This document shows positions 51,455 to 60,384 of a DNA stretch of 64,000 bases, in pieces; position 1 is the first letter of the stretch, and every line of letters starts with the position of its first letter. The notes under the pieces are model-generated. The model did not search any database, had not been told where the DNA came from, and saw nothing but the letters and a program-made list of their open reading frames with translations. A program made the position numbers and the translations under genes. Origin of the DNA: Fermentibacter sp963718745 [NCBI: Candidatus Fermentibacterota bacterium] (GTDB lineage: Bacteria > Fermentibacterota > Fermentibacteria > Fermentibacterales); the NCBI GenBank assembly GCA_963718745.1, contig OY970370.1:1488001-1552000 (forward strand), written 5' to 3'.

Positions 51455-51900
51455 TGCCAGAGTACAAGGTAGTGGTGAACGGGAAGCACTACGACGTCAA
51501 CATCGGCAGGATGATCGACGACCGTGTCGACGTGGTGGTGAACGGGAAGAACTTCAACGTGGAGGTCGAGGCCCCCCGCAAGGCCGCCTCGAAAACCCCG
51601 CGCATCGAGACCAAGCCCCATGTGGTGAGCGCCGCCGAAGCCCCCGACAAGACCTCCCCTCCGGGAGTCGCCTCTTCGGTGGGCAGGGGGGACGTGCTCG
51701 CTCCGCTGCCAGGTCTGATCCTGAAGCTCCTCGTCAAGGAGGGCGACACGGTCGCCGAGGGCCAGACCGTCGCGATCATGGAAGCGATGAAGATGGAGAA
51801 CGAGATAGAATCGCCGTTCCGCGGCACCGTAACCAGCATCCCTGTCAAACAGGGGGAAACCGTGCTCGAAAACGCACTCTTGATGAAGATAGGGAGTTGA
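51454..51900 (+). CDS. mmdC: Biotin carboxyl carrier protein of the decarboxylase
   Basis: 148 residues. The C-terminal biotinyl domain (about 78-147) carries the biotin lysine K113 in EAMKMENEI. Two near-copies of a short strand motif stand at the start (KVVVNGKHYDVNIG at 5-18, VDVVVNGKNFNVEVE at 25-39), a duplication not usual in MmdC. A Pro/Ala-rich linker joins the parts. It carries the carboxyl group from MmdA to the beta subunit. Confidence 0.9.
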   Translation: MPEYKVVVNGKHYDVNIGRMIDDRVDVVVNGKNFNVEVEAPRKAASKTPRIETKPHVVSAAEAPDKTSPPGVASSVGRGDVLAPLPGLILKLLVKEGDTVAEGQTVAIMEAMKMENEIESPFRGTVTSIPVKQGETVLENALLMKIGS

Positions 51901-51901
51901 T

Positions 51902-53113
51902 ATGCCTCCGGCCGGCCGCCTCCTCGGCGTGCTGACGGCCGCAGCAGGTTCACAGCCCCAGGCCGCGTCCGATCTCTCGAGCATCTTCCGGGTCACTGGA
52001 TTCGGGAACATCGAAATCGGAAACCTGATCATGATCGCGGTCGGGCTGGCAATGATCTGGCTCGCCGTCAGGAAGAACTACGAACCTCTCCTGCTCGTCC
52101 CGATAGGCTTCGGGATAATCGCGGGGAACATCCCCTACGATCCCAGCCTGATGCCGATAGGCTACCAGGATGTCCTCGGCGGGCAGCAGTCCGTCTTCAA
52201 GCTCTACTATTTCGGAGTCTCCAGCGGGCTCTTCCCTCCCCTGATCTTCCTCGGGATCGGGGCCATGACCGACTTCAGCGCCCTCCTCTCCAACCCCAAG
52301 CTGCTTCTGCTGGGGGCCGCCGCACAGATAGGGATCTTCCTCACGCTGATGGGGTCGCTGGTGCTGGGGTTCGACCTGAAGGAGGCCGCCGCCATCGGGA
52401 TCATCGGAGGCGCCGACGGCCCCACCGCGATCTTCGTCGCGAGCCAGATGGCGCCGCATCTGCTCGGAGCCATCGCGATAGCCGCATACTCCTACATGGG
52501 CCTCGTCCCGGTGATCCAGCCTCCCATAATGAAGCTCCTCACCACACCGGCGGAGCGGCGCATCAGGATGAAACCCGCACGGAAGGTCTCCAGGGCGGAG
52601 AAGATCCTTTTCCCGATAGTGGCCTTCATAGTCACCGCCTTCATAGCACCCGGGGCGATCACCCTGCTCGGCATGCTCTTCTTCGGCAACCTGCTGAAGG
52701 AGAGCGGCGTCACCAACCGCCTCTCCGACAGCGCCCAGAACGCGCTCAACAACATAGTGGTGATGCTCCTCGGCTTCTCGGTGGGCACCAGCACCCAGGC
52801 GAGCTTTTTCCTCACTCCGCAGTCCATACTGATCTTCGCACTGGGAGCGGCCAGCTTCGCCACGGCTTCCGCCGGCGGCGTGCTCTTCGCCAAGATCATG
52901 AATCTCTTCCTCAAGGAAGGCGACAAGATCAATCCTCTCATCGGCTCTGCCGGCGTCTCCGCCGTGCCCGACTCTGCCCGGGTCTCCGAGATCGTCGGCA
53001 GGGAGTACGACCCAAAGAACCACCTGCTCATGCATGCGATGGGCCCGAACGTTGCAGGCGTAATCGGGAGCGCGATCGCCGCGGGCGTGCTGCTGGGCAT
53101 GATCCCTCACTAG
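51902..53113 (+). CDS. mmdB: Sodium-pumping decarboxylase beta subunit
   Basis: 403 residues, about ten membrane helices. The family sodium-site motif GGADGPTAIFVASQMAP is present, as are NPKLLLLGAAAQ and the conserved NNIVVMLLGFSVGTSTQASFF. It decarboxylates carboxybiotin and couples this to export of Na+, making a sodium gradient usable for ATP synthesis or transport. The N-terminal extension before the first helix (MPPAGRLLGVLTAAAGSQPQ) is longer than in OadB. ATG 51902 lies one base after mmdC. Confidence 0.92.
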   Translation: MPPAGRLLGVLTAAAGSQPQAASDLSSIFRVTGFGNIEIGNLIMIAVGLAMIWLAVRKNYEPLLLVPIGFGIIAGNIPYDPSLMPIGYQDVLGGQQSVFKLYYFGVSSGLFPPLIFLGIGAMTDFSALLSNPKLLLLGAAAQIGIFLTLMGSLVLGFDLKEAAAIGIIGGADGPTAIFVASQMAPHLLGAIAIAAYSYMGLVPVIQPPIMKLLTTPAERRIRMKPARKVSRAEKILFPIVAFIVTAFIAPGAITLLGMLFFGNLLKESGVTNRLSDSAQNALNNIVVMLLGFSVGTSTQASFFLTPQSILIFALGAASFATASAGGVLFAKIMNLFLKEGDKINPLIGSAGVSAVPDSARVSEIVGREYDPKNHLLMHAMGPNVAGVIGSAIAAGVLLGMIPH

Positions 53114-53120
53114 GAGGACA

Positions 53121-54107
53121 GTGGGCATTCTCAAGATACGCGGATACGACTACCTCGTGACCGGGGGGGCGGGCTTCATCGGCTCTCACCTCTGCGATGC
53201 GCTACTCTCGAGGGGGAAGAGCGTCCTCGTACTCGACGACCTCTCCACGGGCAACCTCGCCAACCTCGAGAAGTGCGTTTCGGACAGCGGGTTCAGCTAC
53301 ACGATCGGCTCCGTGTGCGACGAGCCTCTTGTAGCCGAGGCCGTGGACCTCTGCAGCACCGTGGTGCACCTTGCCGCAGCGGTCGGTGTGGAGACGATAA
53401 TCCGCCATCCCGTGGAGACCATCGAGGTGAACGTCCGGGGAACCGAGAACGTCCTGAGGGCTGCTGCGAAGAAGGGCCGCAGGACATTCATCGCATCCAC
53501 CTCCGAAGTCTACGGGAAGGGCGAGGCGGTTCCGTTCAACGAGGAGGGCGACCTCGTCTTCGGGGCCACCAGCCGCAGCAGGTGGAGCTACGCCTGCTCG
53601 AAGACGATAGACGAGTTCCTCGCCCTCGCCTACTCCAAATCCAGGGGCCTGCCCGTCACCATCGGCCGGCTCTTCAACACGGTCGGCCCGAGGCAGTCCG
53701 GGCGGTACGGGATGGTCCTGCCTCGGTTCATCAGGCAGGCTCTTGCCGGCGAACCGATAACGGTCTACGGCGACGGGACCCAGACCAGGTGCTTCAGCCT
53801 GGTCTATGAAGTCGTGGGTTGCATCCTCGCACTCCTCGACACTCCTTCCTCCGTCGGTCTCGCCGTGAACATCGGCTCGACCGACGAGATCTCCATCCTC
53901 GACCTCGCCCGCATAGTCAGGGAGAAGACCGGGTCCTCGTCGGAAACAGTCATAGTCCCCTACGACGAGGCATATCCGAAGGACTTCGAGGACATGCAGC
54001 GAAGGGTCCCGGACATCTCGCGCCTGATGGGGCTCATCGGTTTCTCCCCGCAGGCGGGCATCGGGGAGATCATCGACAGGATCCTCGCTTCGGAACCGCC
54101 GGTCTGA
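53121..54107 (+). CDS. NAD-dependent nucleotide-sugar epimerase/dehydratase
   Basis: 328 residues from GTG 53121, preceded by TAGGAGG and 7 bases after mmdB. An extended short-chain dehydrogenase: the NAD site is TGGAGFIG at 14-21, the catalytic pair is Y157 and K161 (SYACSKTIDE), and STSEVYG precedes it. The C-terminal part is typical of GalE/UDP-glucuronate decarboxylase-like members (GDGTQTRCF). The exact substrate (UDP-glucose, dTDP or UDP-glucuronate) cannot be fixed. It probably serves envelope polysaccharide. Confidence 0.83.
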   Translation: MGILKIRGYDYLVTGGAGFIGSHLCDALLSRGKSVLVLDDLSTGNLANLEKCVSDSGFSYTIGSVCDEPLVAEAVDLCSTVVHLAAAVGVETIIRHPVETIEVNVRGTENVLRAAAKKGRRTFIASTSEVYGKGEAVPFNEEGDLVFGATSRSRWSYACSKTIDEFLALAYSKSRGLPVTIGRLFNTVGPRQSGRYGMVLPRFIRQALAGEPITVYGDGTQTRCFSLVYEVVGCILALLDTPSSVGLAVNIGSTDEISILDLARIVREKTGSSSETVIVPYDEAYPKDFEDMQRRVPDISRLMGLIGFSPQAGIGEIIDRILASEPPV

Positions 54108-54112
54108 GCATC

Positions 54113-54904
54113 TTGGAGAGGATCGAATCCCCCCAGAACCGGTCCGTCCGCAGGGCGGTCGAGCTGGGAACGCCCCGGGGGGTCGAGAAGCACGGGGCCT
54201 TCCTCGTGGAGGGCCCCCGTTTCGTTGCGGACATACTGCGCCTGCGCGGCGGCCTCGTCATGGAAGTTTTCCTCTGTGAATCGACCGAGCCACCGCCTGC
54301 TCCCGGCGGAAGCTTCAACGGCCGTTTCCTCAGGCTTCCGGACGAGATCTTCCGGCTTGTTTCCGATACGGCCCACTCCCAGGGAGTCGTGGCCGTCTGC
54401 AGGCTGCCCGTGCATCCCGAAACGCTCGAAACCGGCCGGGAGCCGGCTTCGGTCCTGGTGCTGGACGGGATCGCGGATCCGGGCAACGCCGGAACCCTCC
54501 TGAGGTGCGCGGCCGCCTTCCGCTTCCGGGCGGTCCTCGCGCTGGAGGGGACGTGCAACCTCTTCACGACGAAGGTCACGAGGGCATCCGCGGGAACCAA
54601 CGCCTTCGTTTCCATCATGTCCGGGCTCACTGCATCCGCAGCCTCTGCGCTGCTCGTCTCCGCGGGATACGAGGCCATCGCAGCCGAGACCTCGGGGATC
54701 CCGGTCTATACCGCTCCAATACCGGCGCGGTGCGCGCTGGTGCTTGGCTCGGAGGCACACGGGCTCTCACGCGGGACGAAGGCGATCTGCCGCAGGTCGA
54801 TATCCGTTCCGCAGTCGCCCGAAGTCGAATCCCTGAACGTCGCCACGGCGGGAGCGGTCCTCATGAGCTGGATCGGCTCGTTCCGCCGGCCTCCCCGGAT
54901 CTAG
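54113..54904 (+). CDS. SpoU/TrmH-family RNA 2'-O-methyltransferase
   Basis: 263 residues if begun at TTG 54113, five bases after the epimerase stop; no strong ribosome binding site. A substrate-binding domain (about 1-100; SPQNRSVRRA, GAFLVEGPRFVAD) precedes the SPOUT domain with its trefoil knot: LDGIADPGNAGTLLR (motif 1), LVLGSEAHGLSRG (motif 2) and SVPQSPEVESLNVATAGAVLM (motif 3). It methylates a 2'-OH in rRNA or tRNA, as RlmB, TrmH or TsnR-like enzymes do. The 3' end overlaps the convergent ATPase by 4 bases. Confidence 0.87.
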   Translation: MERIESPQNRSVRRAVELGTPRGVEKHGAFLVEGPRFVADILRLRGGLVMEVFLCESTEPPPAPGGSFNGRFLRLPDEIFRLVSDTAHSQGVVAVCRLPVHPETLETGREPASVLVLDGIADPGNAGTLLRCAAAFRFRAVLALEGTCNLFTTKVTRASAGTNAFVSIMSGLTASAASALLVSAGYEAIAAETSGIPVYTAPIPARCALVLGSEAHGLSRGTKAICRRSISVPQSPEVESLNVATAGAVLMSWIGSFRRPPRI

Positions 54905-56388
54905 CCCCTGCCCAGTATCCCCCCGAGGAGCCCCCTGAAGATCGAACGGCCGACCTGGCTGCCCACCGTTCTTACAGTCTGCTTGGCGAATGTCTCCACC
55001 ATGCCCTGGCGCCTGCCCGTGCCCCAGAGCATCTCCCCGAGTCGGCCCCTTCCCTCGGACTTCTCTTCGGTGCCCTTTTCGCCGGCCTTTCCGTCCTGCC
55101 TGCCGCCCGCCGACTGCTCCGTGCGCCTGGTGAGGATCTCGAAGGCGGACTCCCTGTCCGCCGGCTGATCGTACCTGGTCCCGAGCGGGCTCCGCCTGCG
55201 TATCTCCTCCCGTTCGGCGTCCGTGATGGAGCCCATCCTGCATCGCGGGGGGCAGATGATGGTCCTTTCGACGGGCATCGGGACGCCCTTCTCCTGAAGG
55301 GTCGATACGAGGGCTTCGCCTACTCCGAGCTGCGAGATGACCTCCGCGACGTCGAGGGTGGGATTCGAGACGAAGGTTTCCGCCGCTGTCCTGACAGCCT
55401 TCATGTCCCGCGGGGTGAAAGCCCTCAGGGCGTGCTGGATGCGGTTGCCCATCTGCCCCAGGATCTCGTCGGGGACGTCGTCCGGGAACTGGGAGCAGAA
55501 GTAGACCCCCACGCCCTTGGAGCGGATTATCCGGACGACCTGTTCGACCCTCTGACGCAGGGAGGGCGTGGCGTCGGCGAACAGGAGGTGCGCCTCGTCG
55601 AACATGAAGACGAGCCTGGGCTTCTCCTGGTCGCCAACCTCCGGGAGGTTTTCGTAGAGCTCCGAGAGGAGCCACAGGAGGAAGCTCGAGTAGAGGCGCG
55701 GCTTGAGGACCAGCTGGTCCGCGGCCAGTATGCTGATGACCCCCTTGCCGTTCAGATCGGTGCGCATCAGGTCGGCAAGCTCCAGCGCCGGTTCGCCGAA
55801 GAAGCCGCCGCCGCCCTCTCTGTCGAGCGTCAGGAGCGCCCGCTGGATCGCCGCGACGGATTGGGGTGAGACAAGTCCGTACTCGGTTGAGATGACCTTC
55901 CTGTTCTCGGCTACGAAGGTGAGCAGGGCGCGGAGATCAGGCAGATCGAGCAGGAGGAGGCCCTGGTCGTCGGCCAGCTTGAAAGCGATCTCGAGCACAC
56001 CCGACTGCGTGTCGTTCAGTTCGAGGATCCTGCCCAGGAGAGTTGGTCCCATCTCGCTTATCGTAGTGCGTACCGGGTGCCCCTTCCTGCCGTAGAGGTC
56101 CCAGAAGAGAACGGGGCTTGCCTCCTGGGAGTAGTCCGTGATCCCGATGGACTCGACCCTCTCCCTTATCCTGTCGCCGGGGGAGCCCGGCATGGCGAGG
56201 CCAGCAACGTCGCCCTTCACGTCCGCCATGAAGACGGGGACTCCCATGCGGGAGAAGCCCTCGGCGAGTACCAGCAGGGATACGGTCTTGCCCGTCCCCG
56301 TCGCCCCCGCGACTAGCCCATGTCTGTTGCCGTACTTCGCGAGCAGGTGGACCTGCCTGTCACCCTTGCCCAGCAGTATGCGATCCAA
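54901..56388 (-). CDS. HerA/FtsK-like ATPase of the YjgR/DUF853 family
   Basis: 495 residues from TTG 56388 with GGGGGG upstream. Walker A is GATGTGKTV at about 27-34, Walker B is VFMFDEAHLLF, and the sensor and arginine-finger region FCSQFPDDVPDEILGQMGNRIQHALR is as in YjgR. Poly-charged linker and GGILGRG tail follow. The family is linked with DNA or membrane translocation but has no proven role. It is convergent with the methyltransferase gene. Confidence 0.85.
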   Translation of the reverse strand: MDRILLGKGDRQVHLLAKYGNRHGLVAGATGTGKTVSLLVLAEGFSRMGVPVFMADVKGDVAGLAMPGSPGDRIRERVESIGITDYSQEASPVLFWDLYGRKGHPVRTTISEMGPTLLGRILELNDTQSGVLEIAFKLADDQGLLLLDLPDLRALLTFVAENRKVISTEYGLVSPQSVAAIQRALLTLDREGGGGFFGEPALELADLMRTDLNGKGVISILAADQLVLKPRLYSSFLLWLLSELYENLPEVGDQEKPRLVFMFDEAHLLFADATPSLRQRVEQVVRIIRSKGVGVYFCSQFPDDVPDEILGQMGNRIQHALRAFTPRDMKAVRTAAETFVSNPTLDVAEVISQLGVGEALVSTLQEKGVPMPVERTIICPPRCRMGSITDAEREEIRRRSPLGTRYDQPADRESAFEILTRRTEQSAGGRQDGKAGEKGTEEKSEGRGRLGEMLWGTGRRQGMVETFAKQTVRTVGSQVGRSIFRGLLGGILGRG

Positions 56389-56700
56389 ACCGTACCCCCC
56401 TGTGAGGGAATGAAACAAGCGGCCTGTTGTGCCGTGTGTTGAATATCGCCCCCGGCGACTTCTGGAGCACACTTGCCGGTACGGTCCCTTCCTCAGGGCT
56501 GTGACCGTTGAATCAGTTGGATAACCTGTAAATCGACTAATGCTGTATCATCATGATGGCCAATGAGTTCTATTGCTGGTTCGGTTGGTAGTCTGACCCC
56601 ATTATCACAATACTGGAGGAATATTGCAATAGTTGGCGCAAAAATCTGTTGCATGATGATCACATCTGTGTATTACTGACAAATATTCTGCGTGAATGGA
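56389..56700. other. A/T-rich gene-free stretch
   Basis: About 310 bases between two leftward genes, lower in GC than the surroundings (notably 56500-56690, with ATAATACTGG-like A/T clusters). No credible ORF or RNA structure other than the hairpin that follows was seen. Confidence 0.5.
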
Positions 56701-56725
56701 CGGAGCGGGCGCCAGGCCCGCTCCG
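56701..56725 (-). terminator. Hairpin terminator
   Basis: A 10-bp stem, CGGAGCGGGC and GCCCGCTCCG, with loop GCCAG, 33 bases after the stop of the leftward gene at 56759. No T-run on the exit side. Confidence 0.55.
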
Positions 56726-56758
56726 GCTCATCCGCTTGTCTTTGTCAGGATACCTGGA

Positions 56759-57229
56759 TCAGTTGCCCGACTTGATACCTGCCCATGTGTCCGTATCGAA
56801 AGCTGAGGTCCCATTGGAGGGTTCGTCCACTGCCGCGGAGCTGCTGTAGGACTCGCAGGCGTCTGTGAAGTCGAAGTTTACAATTGCCCCTCCCTCCAGA
56901 TAGTAGACCGAAGGGACATTTTGGACGGTTTCGCTGTAGATCGTCTGTCCAAGACCGTCCTTTATGGTGCATTTCACATCGACCAGCGGGTAAGACCACA
57001 ATCCATAGAGTGGATAGGTCCGATATTCGACGCTTCCAAGAATGTATCCAGAAGCAGTTGTCAACGACGGGGATGTTGTGTCGGCTTCATATACCTTTAT
57101 CTGATATGTACATAGAGCAGGTTGGTCGATGTCGATTTCGCCTCTGACGAGGGCTCCTGGTTCCAGATCCTGCGCGGCGCAGATGCCGCTGATCAGCAAG
57201 GCGATTGCGACGATGTTCCAGGTGCGCAT
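56759..57229 (-). CDS. Small exported protein, unknown function
   Basis: 156 residues with a signal peptide (RTWNIVAIALLISGICA) and AAAGGAG upstream. The mature chain is a beta-rich, Thr/Ser/Tyr-rich domain (YQIKVYEADTTSPSL, GSVEYRTYPLYGLWSYPLVDVKCTI, VPSVYYLEGGAIVNFDFTDACESY) with three cysteines and a Ser-rich end. No family was recognised. It uses more A/T-ending codons than its neighbours and has its own good promoter, which suggests separate acquisition. Confidence 0.55.
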   Translation of the reverse strand: MRTWNIVAIALLISGICAAQDLEPGALVRGEIDIDQPALCTYQIKVYEADTTSPSLTTASGYILGSVEYRTYPLYGLWSYPLVDVKCTIKDGLGQTIYSETVQNVPSVYYLEGGAIVNFDFTDACESYSSSAAVDEPSNGTSAFDTDTWAGIKSGN

Positions 57230-57270
57230 TCTCTCTCCTTTGCGTTGATGTGCCGCAGATGAGCATTGTA

Positions 57271-57299
57271 TCTATATGCCGCATGTCGACTATGGTCAA
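57271..57299 (-). promoter_or_regulatory. Promoter of the small exported gene
   Basis: Leftward: TTGACC (complement of 57294-57299), 17-base spacer, TATAGA (complement of 57271-57276), about 40 bases before the start codon. Confidence 0.6.
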
Positions 57300-57441
57300 G
57301 CGCGAAAATTGTCACAATAACTGATGAAAATGTAGAATACACGTCCATGAACGCATTCTGGTTCTTCAATGGGTATTGACTTCGACGAGGTGTTGTGGGA
57401 GTTTTAACTTCTATCAATCTGCACACGGAAGGACGGAGACG

Positions 57442-59529
57442 ATGCTGCTGCCCCATGCCGGGATGCTCCTGTCAGTGCTGCTGTCGATACCTGCGTGCGC
57501 CGCATCCGGGGCAGCGTCCGGGTCCCTCGGGTTCGACTTCTCTCTGGATGATCCGGGTTACTCGATCGCCTCTTACGGGGGAGGCGAGGCGGTCACCTGC
57601 ACGGACGGCGCGGTCGGCTTCGACGACGGCCTGCCTGGCCTGCCCGTGGTATCCTTCTGTTTCGTGATCCCGCAGGGTGCATCGGTCACCGGGGCAGGGT
57701 TCGAGATCCTGGAAGAGACCGCCCTCGAGGGCTTCCACGACATCCTGCCGGTGCGTACCGCCCCGTTCGGCTCCGCTCCGGGACCGTTCGTGCGCAATCC
57801 GTCCGTGTACCTGTCCGACGATCCCTTCCCTGCGGACCCCGTCGTCTCCATCTCCACCGGTTCGAGGACCGGCTTCCGGCTCGGCACGGTGGTCTTCTCG
57901 CCGTTCCGGTACAACCCTCTCTCCGGCCGCCTCACCGTGGTCACCGCAGCGCGGGTCGAAGTCGTGTGGGGACAGGATCCGGAAGCGGAGCGCCTCGTGC
58001 TGACCGAGGGTCAGATCGCTCACGCGGCATCGATCCTCGACGGCATCGTCCGGAACCCCGGCGATCTTCCCGCATGCAGCCCGGCCGTCCGCGCATCCAA
58101 CGCCGACTGGCCGGTCTGGGTCGCGATCGGCCCGGCGGCCATGGAGGAAGTCCTGCAGCCCCTCGTGGACTTCAGGAACTCGCTCGGCATGACCGCGGCC
58201 TACGTGCCGCTCGATTCGATCTATGCCTCGTACACCGGATACGACACCCAGGAGCAGATACGCAACTACCTGAAATACGCCTTCCAGCACCAGGGCCTGA
58301 TCTACGCGCTCATGGTCGGCGACTGGGGGGAGACGCAGAGGATTTCCAGCCTGAAGGTCGGCGGCGACAGTCTCCTCCTTGGCGAGACCACGGACCTCTA
58401 CTACTCCGACCTCACCAGGATGTGGGACGGTGACGGCGACCACCTCTACGGCGAGAACACGGACTGGATAGACTACTACTCCGACATCACGGTCGGCCGG
58501 TTCAGCTCGGACGTCGAGACCCACGTGCAGACGATGGTCGGCAAGGCGATCGCATACGAGACCGGATCCGCGGAGGGGCCGTGGCGCACAAGCGCCCTCC
58601 TCTGCGGTGCGGGGCTGTGGCCCGATACCGAGCCCGACGGCTACTGGGGAAGCTTCATCTGCGACTCGATCGCGGCCAGGATGCCGGCCGGCTGGACGCA
58701 GCACAAGCTGTACGAATACTGGTCCGGCCATCCCACGGACCAGATCGACGTCATCAACCAGGGCGTCAGCTACGTGAGCGACCAGGGGCACGGCGGGTCC
58801 GGCGGCGTCTACTGGCTGTACGAGCCGGGCAACATGATCACGAACCAGAACTACACCGGCATGACCAACTCCGACAGGCTGACGATCCTCCACTCGATGG
58901 CCTGCAACCCCGGCCAGCTCTCCGTTTACGGCTGCAGCGCCGAGCGGCTTATGATGTGGCCCTCGGGCGGCGCCATAGCGGTCATGTACAATGCGAACTA
59001 CGGATGGGGCACGCCTCCCTACATGGGCCCCTCCGAGCACCTCGAGCTCCGCTTCGCGGAGCAGTTGTTCGTCGAGGGGGTGCAGAGGATCGGCGACATG
59101 CAGGCAGCAGCCAAGGACGCCTTCATGGCTTCCGGCTATGTCACGCTGCGGAGCTGGGTTCTGCAGGAGAACAACTATCTGGGCGACCCCGCGTCACTCT
59201 TCCCGACCTACCAGACCGGGATCTGCAGCCCGGAAGACCCCGTTGCCGTCATGCCGGAGCTGGGACCGGCCTTCCCCAATCCCGCCTTCGGTTCCTTCAG
59301 CGTCACCTGGAGCATCCCCGTTCCCGCCCCCGTCACCCTGGGTCTCTATGACCTGGCGGGGCGCATGGTATGGTCCGCGCACGACCCGGCCTCTGTCGGG
59401 ACTTCCGGGGAGATGACCGTTCCCGGGCTGGGCGGTGACGGCGCACCGCTCCCTCCCGGATGCTACATGCTGCGCCTCGACGCCTCCGGTGCCTCCGCCT
59501 CCGGGATGGTCGTGCTGCTGGGGAACTGA
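57442..59529 (+). CDS. C25 (gingipain-type) cysteine protease with sorting tail
   Basis: 695 residues from ATG 57442 (AAGGACGGAG upstream), with a signal peptide (GMLLSVLLSIPACA). A propeptide-like region (about 30-220) leads to the protease domain: catalytic H450 in YVSDQGHGG and C488 in ILHSMACNPG, the C25 His-Cys pair. A FlgD-like tail begins near 615 (PAFPNPAFGSF, LGLYDLAGRMVWS, GCYMLRLDASG). Gingipain relatives are exported by the type IX system, and the tail supports that here. It is probably an extracellular peptidase feeding fermentation. Confidence 0.88.
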   Translation: MLLPHAGMLLSVLLSIPACAASGAASGSLGFDFSLDDPGYSIASYGGGEAVTCTDGAVGFDDGLPGLPVVSFCFVIPQGASVTGAGFEILEETALEGFHDILPVRTAPFGSAPGPFVRNPSVYLSDDPFPADPVVSISTGSRTGFRLGTVVFSPFRYNPLSGRLTVVTAARVEVVWGQDPEAERLVLTEGQIAHAASILDGIVRNPGDLPACSPAVRASNADWPVWVAIGPAAMEEVLQPLVDFRNSLGMTAAYVPLDSIYASYTGYDTQEQIRNYLKYAFQHQGLIYALMVGDWGETQRISSLKVGGDSLLLGETTDLYYSDLTRMWDGDGDHLYGENTDWIDYYSDITVGRFSSDVETHVQTMVGKAIAYETGSAEGPWRTSALLCGAGLWPDTEPDGYWGSFICDSIAARMPAGWTQHKLYEYWSGHPTDQIDVINQGVSYVSDQGHGGSGGVYWLYEPGNMITNQNYTGMTNSDRLTILHSMACNPGQLSVYGCSAERLMMWPSGGAIAVMYNANYGWGTPPYMGPSEHLELRFAEQLFVEGVQRIGDMQAAAKDAFMASGYVTLRSWVLQENNYLGDPASLFPTYQTGICSPEDPVAVMPELGPAFPNPAFGSFSVTWSIPVPAPVTLGLYDLAGRMVWSAHDPASVGTSGEMTVPGLGGDGAPLPPGCYMLRLDASGASASGMVVLLGN

Positions 59530-59548
59530 CCGCTGCAGGGTATGTGAA

Positions 59549-59578
59549 AGAGGCCGCGGGCTCGCGCCCGCGGCCTCT
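59549..59578. terminator. Bidirectional hairpin terminator
   Basis: A perfect 13-bp stem, AGAGGCCGCGGGC and GCCCGCGGCCTCT, loop TCGC, between the convergent protease and lipoprotein genes. Confidence 0.8.
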
Positions 59579-59598
59579 TCGTTAACGCCCCCGTGCGG

Positions 59599-60195
59599 CT
59601 AGAGTGCGTAGATTCTGCTGATCAGGAGCTCTGCCAGGCTTGTGAGGGTTGCCGTCCTGTCCAGCTCGGGATAGATCGCCACGTCGTACCTGATCCGGAT
59701 GCAGACGTCTCCCCGGCGGATCAGGATGGCGGCCTTCGTGGCGCCCGCATCCTCCATGGTTCCGATTATCGCCTGATCCCAGAGTTCGTTCGCAGCTTCG
59801 ACAGGTTCGTTGACGAAGGCCGTGACCCTGTCGTAGTTGCTCTGTCCCTCGGCGCAGTAAACCAGGAAGTTTACGCAGGAGGCGGCGAGCTGTCCGTCGT
59901 AGAAGCTTCCCTGCGGCTTGCCGGCGGCCGGGTCGCTCAGGGTCTCGGCCCAGGGCTGGAAGCCCGTGCGTCCCATGATGGCCTCGACTTCAGCCGGCGT
60001 GATGGCATCGTTGATCTCCCAGCCGGCAGGCAGAGTGATCGTCGCGCTGAGGTCGGGGGTTTCGGCAGGCTCTGTGGCAGTCTCCGCAGGCTCCGCCGCG
60101 GTATCCGCAGGCTCGTCGGCGGGTTCCCCGCCACAGCCGGGCAGGGCGAACATGGATACGGAGAGCAGGATCGCGAACGTCAGGATACGGAACAT
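59599..60195 (-). CDS. Lipoprotein, unknown function
   Basis: 198 residues from ATG 60195 (GTG 60201 is an alternative). Lipobox LPGC in FRILTFAILLSVSMFALPGCGG; then a tandem acidic Ala/Glu/Pro/Thr linker (EPADEPADTAAEPAETATEP) of low complexity that may keep the domain away from the membrane. The 135-residue C-terminal domain has alternating strands and helices (WEINDAITPAEVEAIMG, ASCVNFLVYCAEGQSNYDRV, ATKAAILIRRGDVCIRIRYD) with four cysteines. Its fold is unknown. Confidence 0.6.
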   Translation of the reverse strand: MFRILTFAILLSVSMFALPGCGGEPADEPADTAAEPAETATEPAETPDLSATITLPAGWEINDAITPAEVEAIMGRTGFQPWAETLSDPAAGKPQGSFYDGQLAASCVNFLVYCAEGQSNYDRVTAFVNEPVEAANELWDQAIIGTMEDAGATKAAILIRRGDVCIRIRYDVAIYPELDRTATLTSLAELLISRIYAL

Positions 60196-60384
60196 GGCCA
60201 CCCCTCTCTCGGGTCGGGAAGTTGTGATACTGCTGGACAGCCTCGAAGCATTGTGCGGCGAGGCCCCTGAATATTAGTCCGGATACGCGTGCGGCGGTAT
60301 GCGCGGAGTGGCGGGAGATCGCTCCGGGGAGAGATGTGCAGAGGGCCGGGATCGCTCACGGCCCCCCTGCTGCTGCCGTACAGG

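Noticed and set aside
57472-59040. A 522-codon antisense frame inside the C25 protease
   Set aside because: High-GC shadow frame; the protease on the + strand has a complete domain order, signal peptide and sorting tail.
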